From: Akkermansiaceae bacterium
GTDB lineage: Bacteria > Verrucomicrobiota > Verrucomicrobiia > Verrucomicrobiales > Akkermansiaceae
Length of the DNA stretch: 49,594 nucleotides
Assembly (NCBI GenBank): GCA_903826205.1
Contig: CAIKDP010000189.1
Coordinates: forward strand, 1-49,594
Reading direction: 5' to 3'
Both the position numbers and the translations under genes were made by a program. This document shows, in pieces, positions 20,488-30,145 of this stretch. Below the pieces are notes generated by a model, which ran no database searches, was not told the origin of the DNA, and was given only the letters and a program-made list of their open reading frames with translations. The first letter of the stretch is position 1. Each line of letters starts with the position of its first letter.

Positions 20488-21261
20488 ATGCAGACCCATC
20501 CATCGAATGTGGCCCCCGTGTGTGGAGCCTTCCTGAAAGGCAGCGTCATGAGCGGCATCCTAGCGCTCGCATGTGGCATGGCCACCGCGGCACCGGCCGC
20601 TGACCCCGCGTGCGCCGCCGGCGACGCCCAAGCCGCCTCGACCTGCGGCGTGGGAGTGTGCCTGTTCAATGGCAAGGACCTGAGCGGCTGGGAAGGCGCC
20701 CCCGGTTGGTGGACCGTGGAGGATGGCGCGCTGACCGCCGAAAGCACCGCCGAAAAACCCTGCAAGGCCTGCAATTACCTCGTCTGGCAAGGCGGCAAAC
20801 CCGCCGACTTCGAACTCAACTGCGATTTCAAATTGAGCGGCGCCGCCAACTCCGGCGTCCAGATCCGTTCCGAAACCCGGCCCAACTGGGACACCTATGG
20901 CTATCAGGCGGACATGACCGGCGACGGCAGCCTGATCGGCTACGTCTATCATCACAAGCGCGGCCTGATCGCGGCACGCGGTGAGAACGTCACCATCGCG
21001 GCGGATGGCACCAAGGAGGTGCGCAAGATCGGCGACGCCGCCGAGTTGCTCAAGAACTACAAGCCGGGGGACTGGAACCATTATACGATTCTGTGCATCG
21101 GCTCTAACATCACGCTCTCTATCAATGGTGTCGTGATGTGCCAGATCACCGACAATGACACCAGCACGGCCGTCAAAAACGGGATCATCGCGCTCCAGAT
21201 GCACCCGGGCCCGCCCATGAAGGTGCAGTTCAAGAATATCAATCTGAAGGAATTGAAATAG
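20488..21261 (+). CDS. Secreted DUF1080 (3-keto-disaccharide hydrolase-type) protein
   Basis: Exported protein of 257 residues. After a signal region (SGILALACGMATAAPA) comes a concanavalin-like DUF1080 fold: LFNGKDLSGWEGA, then GWWTVEDGALTAES, DFELNCDFKL, NSGVQIRSE, NHYTILCIGSNITLSINGV and a C-terminal GIIALQMHPGPPMKVQFKNI. This family is named 3-keto-disaccharide hydrolase in current databases after characterised members from gut bacteria. The ATG at 20488 follows GTAGGGGC and is my choice; ATG 20548 gives a shorter signal peptide and has AAAGG upstream. Several Cys residues in the N-terminal part (CNYLVW and before) could form disulfides. It likely works with ThuA and isomerase genes elsewhere in the window. 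Confidence 0.85.
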   Translation: MQTHPSNVAPVCGAFLKGSVMSGILALACGMATAAPAADPACAAGDAQAASTCGVGVCLFNGKDLSGWEGAPGWWTVEDGALTAESTAEKPCKACNYLVWQGGKPADFELNCDFKLSGAANSGVQIRSETRPNWDTYGYQADMTGDGSLIGYVYHHKRGLIAARGENVTIAADGTKEVRKIGDAAELLKNYKPGDWNHYTILCIGSNITLSINGVVMCQITDNDTSTAVKNGIIALQMHPGPPMKVQFKNINLKELK

Positions 21262-21273
21262 GCCGCGGGAAAT

Positions 21274-21660
21274 CTAGTCCTCCGGCGCGTCAGCCAACAT
21301 CTGCCGCCGTTTTTCCGCAAACAGCAGGCGCACCACGAGGATGAGCTGCAGGATGCAGATCAGGGCCACCGCGGACTCTAACACTGGGGCCGGGCCGCAC
21401 TCGCGCCCGCCAAACCAGAATTTGGGCAGGGCGGCGAGGTTTTCAAGGCCGCGGGATGCGCCTAACAAGGCGACCACGCCGGCACCAATGATGCCGTGCC
21501 ACCGGTTGCGCAGGGCAAACAAGCCGCAGATGATCAAACCGCCGCCGAGCGTGAGCGCGCCAAGGAGAAAGCCAAAAGCCGCCGGCTTTTCCAGCACCTG
21601 CATGGCGGCAAAGCCCAGGGCGAGAATGGCCAGACCGGAGAAAAAGATTTGGAAGCGCAT
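21274..21660 (-). CDS. Small hypothetical four-helix membrane protein
   Basis: A 128-residue protein with about four hydrophobic segments (FFSGLAILALGFAAMQV, FLLGALTLGGGLIICGLFAL, IIGAGVVALLGAS and AVALICILQLILVVRLLF) and a charged C-terminal tail. I do not recognise a named family. The start is the ATG at 21660; the open frame continues upstream to 21876 but that extension is Arg/Pro-rich with no membrane character and would overlap pabC. It is encoded opposite to its neighbours, its stop lying 12 bases from the DUF1080 stop in a convergent arrangement. Confidence 0.65.
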   Translation of the reverse strand: MRFQIFFSGLAILALGFAAMQVLEKPAAFGFLLGALTLGGGLIICGLFALRNRWHGIIGAGVVALLGASRGLENLAALPKFWFGGRECGPAPVLESAVALICILQLILVVRLLFAEKRRQMLADAPED

Positions 21661-21849
21661 GGTGGCAATGAGGCTGGGGCGGATTGTGAGACGTGGGCGA
21701 GGGTAGGCCAATGCCCGGGCTTCGCCAAGCGGGGAATCGGGGGCACCCAAGGAGCGGCGGTCTCCGAACCGCCGGGCGCATGTTGGGTGCTGAAGCCGCG
21801 CATTCACGGGACTTGGCAAGTGCCGTTCCCCGGGATAGCATCCGCGCCG

Positions 21850-22689
21850 ATGAACACGCTCTGGTGCAATGGCCAATGGGTGGAGACCTTGCCTGCGGCA
21901 CCGCTCGATCGTGGCGCGATGCTCGGCCTGGGGTTGTTTGAGACATTGTTAGGTCAGGACGGAAAGGTCGTGTTAGGGGGGCGCCATCTGGCGCGTCTTG
22001 GCGCGGGCTGCGCGAGGTTCGGTTGGGTGGCACCGCATGAGGAGTTCGCGGATTTGCCGGCGGCGATGGAGCACTTGTTGCAGCGCGCAGGTTATGGCAG
22101 CGGGCGGGCACGCATCCGCCTGGCGGTTTCCGCAGGCAGCGGTGCGCTCGCGGATTTGGCCAGGGGGGCGGATCGCATGGTATGGATGGTGGCCTCGCCG
22201 GTGGCTGAAACTCCCGCCAGTCTGGCACTGACAGCGTCCCCCTGGCCGCGCAATGAACACGGGGCGCTGGCGGGATTGAAATGTGCTTCCTATGCGGAAA
22301 ACCTGGTGGCTCTCGATCACGCGCGGCGCGCCGGGTTTGATGAAACCTTGTTTTTCAACACCGCCGGGGAATTGTGCGAGGCGGCCACCGCGAATGTTTT
22401 TATTGTTAGAGAAGGTGGATTGCGGACCCCTTCCCTCGCCTCCGGTTGTCTGGCTGGCATCACCCGCGGGGTGGTGATGGAACTTGCCGCGCAACATGGG
22501 ATCCCCTGTGAGGAAGTCACGCTGCGGCAGGCGGACCTTGATAGTGCGGACGAGGTGTTTCTCACCTCCGCCACGCGCGGGCCGGTGGCGGTGTCCGTCA
22601 TCGGCACAAGAACGTTTCCGCCACCGCGGATAGGCCCGCGCGTCCGCGCCTTGTGGGACGCGGAAGTGCGCCGCAAGATTCTTGCCTGA
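21850..22689 (+). CDS. pabC: Aminodeoxychorismate lyase-like PLP enzyme (class IV aminotransferase)
   Basis: A fold-type IV PLP enzyme of 279 residues, the size of PabC and of D-amino-acid/branched-chain aminotransferases. It begins [10 protein letters not shown], with [15 protein letters not shown] early on; the PLP Lys is in [10 protein letters not shown]; the family signature [18 protein letters not shown] follows, and [15 protein letters not shown] ends the domain. The GLFET and LK.ASYAEN forms are more like PabC than IlvE. PabC releases pyruvate from aminodeoxychorismate to give p-aminobenzoate for folate; a pabB gene lies at 38336. The start at 21850 is used because the longer frame back to 21496 is antisense shadow of the membrane protein. 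Confidence 0.8.
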   Translation: MNTLWCNGQWVETLPAAPLDRGAMLGLGLFETLLGQDGKVVLGGRHLARLGAGCARFGWVAPHEEFADLPAAMEHLLQRAGYGSGRARIRLAVSAGSGALADLARGADRMVWMVASPVAETPASLALTASPWPRNEHGALAGLKCASYAENLVALDHARRAGFDETLFFNTAGELCEAATANVFIVREGGLRTPSLASGCLAGITRGVVMELAAQHGIPCEEVTLRQADLDSADEVFLTSATRGPVAVSVIGTRTFPPPRIGPRVRALWDAEVRRKILA

Positions 22690-22765
22690 GCCCGAGTTTT
22701 TTTCTTTAGTTCGGCCTGCCGGTTGCATACAAACTGGCAACCCTAACCCCCAATCCCAACCAGTC

Positions 22766-23809
<1,044 letters not shown>

Positions 23810-23861
23810 GCAGGGAGCGGGCAACGCGGCTGCGCCAGCCAGAGTACCGCCATCTCTTCAC

Positions 23862-23950
23862 CTTGGAAATTGGATATTGGACATTGGGCGTTGGACATTC
23901 AATCCGGCCAGGATTTTCAATATCCAATATCCAACTCCCAATATCCAAGG
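23862..23950. repeat. Long imperfect hairpin built of TTGG-ATATTGG units
   Basis: The left arm repeats ATTGGATATTGG-like words; the right arm repeats their complement (AATATCCAATATCCAA), giving arms of roughly 40 bases. It lies between the isomerase stop and the tRNA terminator and is not coding. Its periodic design resembles the CACTGA hairpins but the unit is unrelated. Confidence 0.7.
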
Positions 23951-24054
23951 CTCAAGGGAAGAGAAGAGCAGCCCTGCCCAACCGCCAACGCCTACCCACC
24001 ACCATGGAGCGGGACAACCCAGTCCCGCTCCCTTTTTTTGATGCGGGAGTGCAA

Positions 24055-24083
24055 AGAAAAACCCCGCCGTTGCGGGCGGGGTT
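24055..24083 (-). terminator. Intrinsic terminator downstream of tRNA-Asp
   Basis: On the minus strand AACCCCGCC pairs with GGCGGGGTT over a 6-base loop and is followed by TTTTTCTTT. It ends the tRNA transcript and perhaps the fabD transcript. Confidence 0.85.
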
Positions 24084-24097
24084 CCTTACCGGGGGGA

Positions 24098-24174
24098 TGG
24101 CGGAGCGGACGGGGCTCGAACCCGCGACCTCCAACGTGACAGGCTGGCGCTCTAACCAACTGAGCTACCGCTCC
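24098..24174 (-). tRNA. tRNA-Asp (anticodon GTC)
   Basis: A 77-base cloverleaf on the minus strand. The acceptor stem GGAGCGG pairs with CCGCTCC, followed by G and an encoded CCA. The D arm contains GCTCAGTTGGTTAGAGC, the anticodon stem CCAGC/GTTGG holds loop CTGTCAC with anticodon GTC, and the T arm has GGTTCGA. An intrinsic terminator follows directly. It is 86 bases downstream of the fabD stop on the same strand. Confidence 0.96.
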
Positions 24175-24260
24175 ATCCCCGTTCGGGTGGCGCGCAACCT
24201 ATGAGGCAATCCGGCCCCGCGCAACACCTTTTTTCAAACCGGCGGATATTTTTTTCCGAC

Positions 24261-25187
24261 TCAGGACAAGGCCGCAACCGCGGCCTCAAGCGAGGCGAGG
24301 TCCTCGATGGAATGCACGGTCACATCCTTGTCGATTTTTCCGAGCAAGCCGGCGATGACCTTGCCGGGGCCGAGTTCGAGAAAATTGCGATGGCCCAGTG
24401 AGATGAGTTTTTGAATCGACTCGGTCCAGCGGACGGACCCGGTCACTTGGGATTCGAGCGAATGGCGGATTTCGGCCGGCTCAGACACCACGCTGGCGGA
24501 GAAGTTGCAGACGACGGGCATGCCCGGGGTTTGAATAGCCACGGCGGCAAGTTGGGTGGCCAGCAGTTCCTTGGCGCTTTGCATCAGCCGTGAGTGATAG
24601 GCGCCGGCGACGTTGAGCTTGATGGCGCGGCGGATGCCAAAGTCCTTGGCCTTGGCGACCGCGGCATCAATGCCAGCCACGGTGCCGGAAAGCACGATTT
24701 GGCCCGGGGCGTTGAAGTTGGCGACATCGACATCAGCGGCGGCGGCCAAGGCGCGCACTTGCTCTTCATCGCCGCCGATGAGGGCGGCCATGGTGCCTTG
24801 GGTGGCGAGGCAGGCGGCTTCCATGTATTCGCCGCGGCGGGCGACGAGGCGCAGGCCGTCGGCAAAGGAAAACGTGCCCGCGGCGACATGGGCGGTGAAT
24901 TCGCCTAACGAGAGGCCGGCGGTGGCCACGGCTTGGAGTTGCGGCAGGCGTTCGCGGACGAGGGCGAGGGCCATCAGGCCATGAAGGAAAAGGGCGGGTT
25001 GGCAGCGCGAGGTTTTGGTGAGTTCCTCATCGGGACCTCCAAACATGATGTTCGAGATGGAAAATCCGAGGGCTTCATCGGCCTCAGCAGCCAAGTCGCG
25101 CGCGGTGGCGGAGGCTTCCGCCAAATCTTTGCCCATACCCACTTTTTGCGCGCCTTGGCCGGAAAATAAGAGAACGATTTGGCTCAT
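24261..25187 (-). CDS. fabD: Malonyl-CoA:ACP transacylase
   Basis: Loads malonyl groups from CoA onto acyl-carrier protein in fatty-acid synthesis; 308 residues, the usual size. It starts MSQIVLLFSGQGAQ; the nucleophile is Ser93 in GLSLGE, the malonate-binding Arg is Arg118 in ARRGEYM, and the catalytic His is His198 in AGAYHSRLM. GLSLGE replaces the commoner GHSLGE, a known natural variant. No other fab genes lie alongside, unlike in many bacteria. The tRNA-Asp gene follows on the same strand. Confidence 0.95.
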   Translation of the reverse strand: MSQIVLLFSGQGAQKVGMGKDLAEASATARDLAAEADEALGFSISNIMFGGPDEELTKTSRCQPALFLHGLMALALVRERLPQLQAVATAGLSLGEFTAHVAAGTFSFADGLRLVARRGEYMEAACLATQGTMAALIGGDEEQVRALAAAADVDVANFNAPGQIVLSGTVAGIDAAVAKAKDFGIRRAIKLNVAGAYHSRLMQSAKELLATQLAAVAIQTPGMPVVCNFSASVVSEPAEIRHSLESQVTGSVRWTESIQKLISLGHRNFLELGPGKVIAGLLGKIDKDVTVHSIEDLASLEAAVAALS

Positions 25188-25364
25188 GTCGCAGGAGGTC
25201 TATGGCAATGTGGAGGAGATGAAAAGCGGGAAATGCGGATTCGGGGGGGGCGGCTGATATTCTTTGGGGCGCCTGCTTTTGGGGTTGAATCCAAGTATCT
25301 GGCAACTCTTGGAGGCTTGGAGGGTTTGAACACTGCGTTTGTCAATCCACACCCCACCCATGCC

Positions 25365-26828
25365 ATGAAAACCAGATCCCCCTATTTGCCGCTGTTTCCG
25401 CTGCTCGCCGCCGGAATGATGTTGTTACCCATGACCCTGCAGGCGCAGGACGCGCCACGTGAGTCAGCCCCCGGGGCTGCCCCGCAGGCGGCTCCCAATC
25501 CCGAACAGATTCAGGCCATGGTGCGCGAACTGCAAGAACTTCACCGCGCGGGCAAACGTGAGGAGGCCCGCCCCCTCATCCAACGTCTCCGCACGCTTGC
25601 CAAAGAAAATCCTCAATTGGCTGAGACCCTTCATAACGCCATGAAACCACAGGAGCAGCCGATGGCCCAACCCAATCCAGCGGCACCGGCTCAACCGCAG
25701 ATGCGGCACCACATGCCGGGGGGGCAGGAGCGCCCAATGGCCCAACAAAATCCAACAGCGCCGCCACCGCCGCAGATGCGGCCCCACATGCCGGGGGGTC
25801 AGGAGCGCCCGATGGCCCAACAAAATCCAACAGCGCCGGCACCGCCGCAAATGCGGCCCCACATGCCGGGTGGTCAGGAACAGCCGATGGCCCAACACAA
25901 CATGCCTGGCCAGCAACCGCCGCAGGCGCAGCAAAACCGCTTCGGCTGGCAAGGCAACCCGATGATCCCCTCACCCCGGCAGGGGGCTTGGGGTCCGCGC
26001 ATGGCCCAACACAACATGCCTGGCCAGCAACCGCCGCAGGCGCAACAAAACCGCTTTGGCTGGCAGGGCAATCCGATGTTCCAGTCTAACCGGCAGGGCA
26101 ATCCGATGTTCCAGTCCCACCGGCATGGCAGCTGGGGTTCCCGCATGGAACCGTCCAATGCCGCCGGAAATCAACGCCACATGGGGCGTAAGAACATGTT
26201 AGGTTGGCAGGGTGGCGCGATGTCCCGGTCCCACCGGCATGGCGGCTGGGGTCCCCGCATGGAACCGTCCAATGCCGCCGGAAATCAACGCCACATGGGC
26301 CGCAAGAATATGTTAGGTTGGCAGGGCGGCGGGATGTTCCGCTCGCACCGGCATGGTGGCTGGGGCCCCCGGATGGTCCAGCCCAACGCCGCGGGACCGC
26401 AACGCCAGATGCCGCAGCCCAAGATGGCGCAACCGCAACGCCCGATGGCCCGGCCCAATCTGTCGGCTGGCCAAGCGCAGCCGCCGGTTCAAGCGGATCA
26501 GTCCCAAGTGGCCAAGCTTAGACATTTGCGGCAGGCTGCCGAGCATTTGGCCGCAGCGGGATTTGCCGAGCAGGCCACCAAGGCCCGTGAGGAAAGCGCA
26601 AGGATGGAGAAGGAATTGAATCAACGCAAGGCGCAGGCACCCGCCGACATGAGCGCTCCGCGCGAGGCACCCCGCCGCGACCTCAACCAGGACAACAAGG
26701 TCAAGCCGGAAGCGGGTCGTGTTCCCGATCCAAACGCCGCGATGCTCAATGAAATGCGCAAGCTGGGCAAACAAATCGAACAGCTCAACTCGCGGATGCA
26801 GAAGCTCGAAACGCGCGGCGCGGAGTAA
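25365..26828 (+). CDS. Secreted Met/Gln/Pro/His-rich tandem-repeat protein with C-terminal coiled coil
   Basis: An exported protein of 487 residues with no recognised family. After a signal peptide (LFPLLAAGMMLLPMTLQAQ) comes a short helical segment (QAMVRELQELHRAGKREEA). Then three 25-residue repeats begin at bases 25662, 25737 and 25812 (PMAQ..P.AP...QMR.HMPGGQE), two 38-residue repeats at 25887 and 26001 (MAQHNMPGQQPPQAQQNRFG), and two more 38-residue repeats at 26145 and 26259 (SNAAGNQRHMGRKNMLGWQGG with RSHRHGGWGPRM). The end is helical with a predicted coiled coil (NEMRKLGKQIEQLNSRMQKLE). The Met and His richness could bind metal, but that is speculation. The ATG at 25365 gives the signal peptide; the frame open back to 25179 is not. 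Confidence 0.75.
   Translation: MKTRSPYLPLFPLLAAGMMLLPMTLQAQDAPRESAPGAAPQAAPNPEQIQAMVRELQELHRAGKREEARPLIQRLRTLAKENPQLAETLHNAMKPQEQPMAQPNPAAPAQPQMRHHMPGGQERPMAQQNPTAPPPPQMRPHMPGGQERPMAQQNPTAPAPPQMRPHMPGGQEQPMAQHNMPGQQPPQAQQNRFGWQGNPMIPSPRQGAWGPRMAQHNMPGQQPPQAQQNRFGWQGNPMFQSNRQGNPMFQSHRHGSWGSRMEPSNAAGNQRHMGRKNMLGWQGGAMSRSHRHGGWGPRMEPSNAAGNQRHMGRKNMLGWQGGGMFRSHRHGGWGPRMVQPNAAGPQRQMPQPKMAQPQRPMARPNLSAGQAQPPVQADQSQVAKLRHLRQAAEHLAAAGFAEQATKAREESARMEKELNQRKAQAPADMSAPREAPRRDLNQDNKVKPEAGRVPDPNAAMLNEMRKLGKQIEQLNSRMQKLETRGAE
25662..25886 (+). repeat. Three 75-base tandem coding repeats
   Basis: Units start at 25662, 25737 and 25812, each opening ATGGCCCAAC and ending before the next. The second and third are nearly identical, which suggests recent slippage or unequal crossing-over. 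Confidence 0.85.
25887..26372 (+). repeat. 114-base coding repeats, two types
   Basis: One 114-base repeat starts at 25887 and 26001 (ATGGCCCAACACAACATGCC). A different 114-base repeat starts at 26145 and 26259 (ATGGAACCGTCCAATGCCGC). Both pairs are nearly identical at the DNA level. Confidence 0.8.
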
Positions 26829-26840
26829 CCCCGCCCGATA

Positions 26841-26868
26841 CCGCCCTCCTCTGTTCAGTGGAGGGCGG
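26841..26868. terminator. Hairpin shared by convergent genes
   Basis: CCGCCCTCC and GGAGGGCGG form a 9-bp stem. The loop contains the stop codon of the minus-strand F gene, and the stem starts 12 bases after the plus-strand repeat-protein stop. It lacks a clear T tract in either direction, so its activity is uncertain. Confidence 0.5.
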
Positions 26869-28132
26869 AGATGGTTTGGAAGATGGCGGTGATCATCAGA
26901 TAGGCCATGGTGCCGATGAGCACGGCCATGACGATGAGCACGGTGGGCATGATCAGCGCCATGATGCGCTGCAGGTCCTTGTCCAAATCCTTGTCAAAGC
27001 GCTCGGCCGCGCGGCGCAGCGAGACGTCGATCTTGCCGGTTTGTTCACCCACTGACACCATGTCAATGAGCAAGGCCGGGAAGGCCCCGCTGCGGATCAA
27101 GGCTTTGGAAAACGAACGACCATCGCCGACTTGCTCGATCACGCGGTCAAGCTCCATCCGCAACGAGCGATTGTAGGTGGCATCGCGCGACAACTCCAAG
27201 GCGCGCAGCAAGGGCAACCCGTTGGCGACGAGGTTGGCCATGGTTTCCAAAAACTGCACGTAAAAGCGGCTGGTGATGACCGGCCCGGCCAGCGGCAGCT
27301 TGAGCTTGATCCGGTCCCAGGTTGGCTTGTTCGCCTCGTTGTCCTTCCAAGCCTTGAAGAAGATGGCCGCGCCGACGATGACCAACAACATCACGATCCA
27401 CCATTTTTTCAAAAACGCGGAGGCTCCTATCAGAATGGCCGCGCCGATGGGGATTTTGCCGCCCGGCGTGCTGGCAATCAGCGCCGTAAGCTGCGGAATC
27501 AGCGTGGTGACAAACACCACCGACGCCCCTATGCCGGCCAGCACCAGAAACGCCGGATAGATCATCGCCAGAATCAAGCGGCTTTGCAAATCCGCCAGGG
27601 TCTTGAGATAATGCGCCTGGCGCTTGAGAATGGTGTCGAGCGCACCGGACGCCTCACCCGCCGCGGCCAGCGAGCAATACAGCGGACCAAAGCTCGGACT
27701 CGCCTTTTTCAAGGCCACGGAAAAATTCACGCCGTCGCGCACGACCTGGCGGATCTTGAAGGAGACGGCTTTCAGGTTGCCCAGCTCCTGGCGGTTTTCC
27801 ATGGATTTGAGCGCCGGCTCAAGTTGCAGGCCCGCACTGAGCATGTCCGAGAGTTCCTCAGTGAAAAGCACCACCTCCTGGCGCTTCAACTTGATCGGTC
27901 CCTCAGGGATTTTTTCCTCCTTGCCGGAGGCGCCGGATGTCGCCTCCGCCTGCGGCTTGCCGCCGGTTTTTCTAACAGACGCGGCGGCGGCTGTGGCGGT
28001 CTCGGTGAGGCTCACCGGTTGGAGGCCTTTGCGGTCGAGCACGCGCAGCGCCTCGGTGCGGTCGGCCGCATCAAACTCGCCGGCGGTGACGGCGCCTTTG
28101 GCATTCAGGGCTTTGTAGGCAAACAGCGGCAT
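26855..28132 (-). CDS. Type II secretion/type IV pilus inner-membrane protein F
   Basis: Polytopic platform protein of the GspF/PilC family, 425 residues. It begins MPLFAYKALNAKG, has two T2SSF repeats (ELSDMLSAGLQLEPALKSM and QFLETMANLVANGLPLLRAL), and three hydrophobic segments, one near the middle pair and one at the end (ALIMPTVLIVMAVLIGTMAY). It follows the ATPase gene by 37 bases on the same strand and should form its membrane partner. Only E and F are present here, so the rest of the secretion or pilus system is elsewhere, and the sequence cannot decide between secretion and pilus roles. Confidence 0.93.
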   Translation of the reverse strand: MPLFAYKALNAKGAVTAGEFDAADRTEALRVLDRKGLQPVSLTETATAAAASVRKTGGKPQAEATSGASGKEEKIPEGPIKLKRQEVVLFTEELSDMLSAGLQLEPALKSMENRQELGNLKAVSFKIRQVVRDGVNFSVALKKASPSFGPLYCSLAAAGEASGALDTILKRQAHYLKTLADLQSRLILAMIYPAFLVLAGIGASVVFVTTLIPQLTALIASTPGGKIPIGAAILIGASAFLKKWWIVMLLVIVGAAIFFKAWKDNEANKPTWDRIKLKLPLAGPVITSRFYVQFLETMANLVANGLPLLRALELSRDATYNRSLRMELDRVIEQVGDGRSFSKALIRSGAFPALLIDMVSVGEQTGKIDVSLRRAAERFDKDLDKDLQRIMALIMPTVLIVMAVLIGTMAYLMITAIFQTISALH

Positions 28133-28169
28133 GGGGAAAACTTGCTAGATGAGAGGGCGGCACAACCTA

Positions 28170-29891
28170 TCAATCCGCGCCGCCGATATCGGACGAGGTG
28201 ACGGAAACGACTTCCTCGATGGTGGTTTCGCCCTGCATCACCTTGTGCCAGCCATAGCCGCGCATCGGCACGTAGCCATCGCGGACGGCCTGGGTGCGCA
28301 CGTCATTGGCATGGGCGCTGTGGGAGATGAGGTCCTGCATCGGCGGGGTGAGCAAGACCATTTCATAAATGGCGAGGCGGCCCGAGAAGCCGGTGCCGCG
28401 GCATTGGTCGCAACCGCCGGCACCGGGGGCGTAGGCTTGGCCGGCGATGTTCATGGGCATGCCCAGTTCGCGGCGGTCGTCATCAGACACGTGACGGGCC
28501 ACCTTGCAATGCGGGCAGAGGCGGCGCACCAGGCGTTGGGCGAGGAAGGCGCGCACGGCGGCGGAAACCAGGAACGGTTCCACGCCCATGTCGATCAAGC
28601 GGCTGATGCCGCCGAGTGCGTCATTGGTGTGAAGGGTGGAAAACACCAAGTGACCGGTGAGCGAGGCGCGGATGGCGATCTCCGCCGTCTCCAGGTCGCG
28701 GATTTCCCCGATCATGACAATGTTGGGGTCGGCGCGCAGAATCGAGCGCAGCGCGTTGGCAAAGGTCAGGCCGATCTCGGATTTGACCGCAATCTGCATC
28801 ACGCCGGTGAGTTTGTTTTCCACCGGATCCTCAACGGTAACGATGCGTTGCTCGGGATGGTTCACCTCGCTGAGGAAGGAATACAGGCTGGTGGATTTAC
28901 CCGATCCGGTGGGACCGGTGATCAGGATGATGCCGTTAGGCAGGTGCAGCAACTCTTCAATCTTGCGGCGCACATACGGCTCCATGCGCAACTTGTCCAG
29001 ATTGAAGCGCTCTTGGTTGAGGAGGCGCAGTGACACGCTCTCACCCTCCACGGTGGGCACGGTGGCGACGCGGACGTCGATGGTTTGGCCTTCAAACTGG
29101 AGGTTGATACGGCCGTCCTGGGGCACGCGGCGCTCGGCGATGTCGAGGTGCGCCATGATTTTCAGACGGGCGATAACCGAACTCTGCAGGGCCTTGATGT
29201 TTTCCGGCACGGCAATTTCTAACAGTCGGCCATCGATGCGGTAACGGATCCGCAGGTTGGTGCTCAGCGGCTCGACGTGGATATCCGTTGCCCGTTGGTC
29301 GAGCGCCTCACGGATGATCTGGTTGACAAACTTGACCACGCTCGCCTCCTCATCGTCGTCGGCATCAATGATGTTGGCCTGGTCTTCGCCGCCGTCGATG
29401 TGGTCGTAGTCGAAATCCCGGCCCTCCAGGATTTGCTCAAAGGTATCCGCCCCCACCCCGTAGAGCCGGCGCAGCGCCTCGTGCAAACGCTTGCGCGACG
29501 CCATGCACCAATCAATGGGCAAGGACAATTCCTGCGCCGCCACTTGGCGGGCGATCAGATTGAAGGGGTCGAAGGTGGCGAGTTTGAGCCGGCGTTGGTC
29601 GCCCTCGCCCTCGATGGCCACGGGCAGCAAGCGGTGGCGCAGGGCGATGCGCGGGCCGCAGGCTTCGCGCAAGGGCAGCGGCACATCCGCCATCGGGATG
29701 CTCGGCAGCCACTCCAGATTGAGCAAACCGGCCAATTCGCGCAGGTAACTTTCCTCGTTGACCAGCCCGGCATCGAGCACGTCATCGATGGGTGAGCGTT
29801 GGCGCTGGGCTGCCCCCCGCAATACCTCGGCGAGTGCGTTCAGATCCTCGCAACCAGTGCGACGGGCGGGTTCAAGCAAAAATTGAGTCAT
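28170..29891 (-). CDS. Type II secretion/type IV pilus assembly ATPase E
   Basis: Hexameric cytoplasmic ATPase of the GspE/PilB family, 573 residues. An N-terminal MshEN-type domain is followed by the ATPase core: Walker A GPTGSGKST with Lys332, an Asp box, and Walker B-like IVMIGEIRDLETAEIA with the catalytic Glu. A zinc motif of two CxxC pairs (CPHC and CDQC) follows. I start at the ATG at 29891 (MTQFLLEPARRTG); the frame is open to 29954 but that extension (RIFKRQGCVRAGF) is unlike the family. Its promoter must lie in the 254-base divergent gap to the transglutaminase-like genes. Confidence 0.94.
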   Translation of the reverse strand: MTQFLLEPARRTGCEDLNALAEVLRGAAQRQRSPIDDVLDAGLVNEESYLRELAGLLNLEWLPSIPMADVPLPLREACGPRIALRHRLLPVAIEGEGDQRRLKLATFDPFNLIARQVAAQELSLPIDWCMASRKRLHEALRRLYGVGADTFEQILEGRDFDYDHIDGGEDQANIIDADDDEEASVVKFVNQIIREALDQRATDIHVEPLSTNLRIRYRIDGRLLEIAVPENIKALQSSVIARLKIMAHLDIAERRVPQDGRINLQFEGQTIDVRVATVPTVEGESVSLRLLNQERFNLDKLRMEPYVRRKIEELLHLPNGIILITGPTGSGKSTSLYSFLSEVNHPEQRIVTVEDPVENKLTGVMQIAVKSEIGLTFANALRSILRADPNIVMIGEIRDLETAEIAIRASLTGHLVFSTLHTNDALGGISRLIDMGVEPFLVSAAVRAFLAQRLVRRLCPHCKVARHVSDDDRRELGMPMNIAGQAYAPGAGGCDQCRGTGFSGRLAIYEMVLLTPPMQDLISHSAHANDVRTQAVRDGYVPMRGYGWHKVMQGETTIEEVVSVTSSDIGGAD

Positions 29892-30145
29892 GCGGGCGAA
29901 GACTTCTGCTCTAAAACCCGCCCGAACGCAACCCTGTCTCTTAAAAATCCGCATTTCTTACGCGACGGGTGCGAATTGCCCACACTGGCCGGGGCCCTTG
30001 ACGGCGGCGGCCGCCCCGCCAGAGCCTGCCCGCTTGAGAGCCTGCGCCGCCGCAGGATTCAGGTTTCGCGGTGAAAAAAAGTTGAAAGATCCGCGGCTGG
30101 GCACACGTTGGCTGCGCGGTGCGCGAGCTTGCGTGCCTGAATCAC
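29892..30145. other. Divergent gap upstream of ATPase E and first transglutaminase-like gene
   Basis: No gene is supported. A block GAAAAAAAGTTGAAAGAT near 30073-30090 recurs ahead of the second paralog at about 32528-32544, so the duplicated unit includes upstream sequence that may hold the promoter. I cannot assign a -10. Confidence 0.4.
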
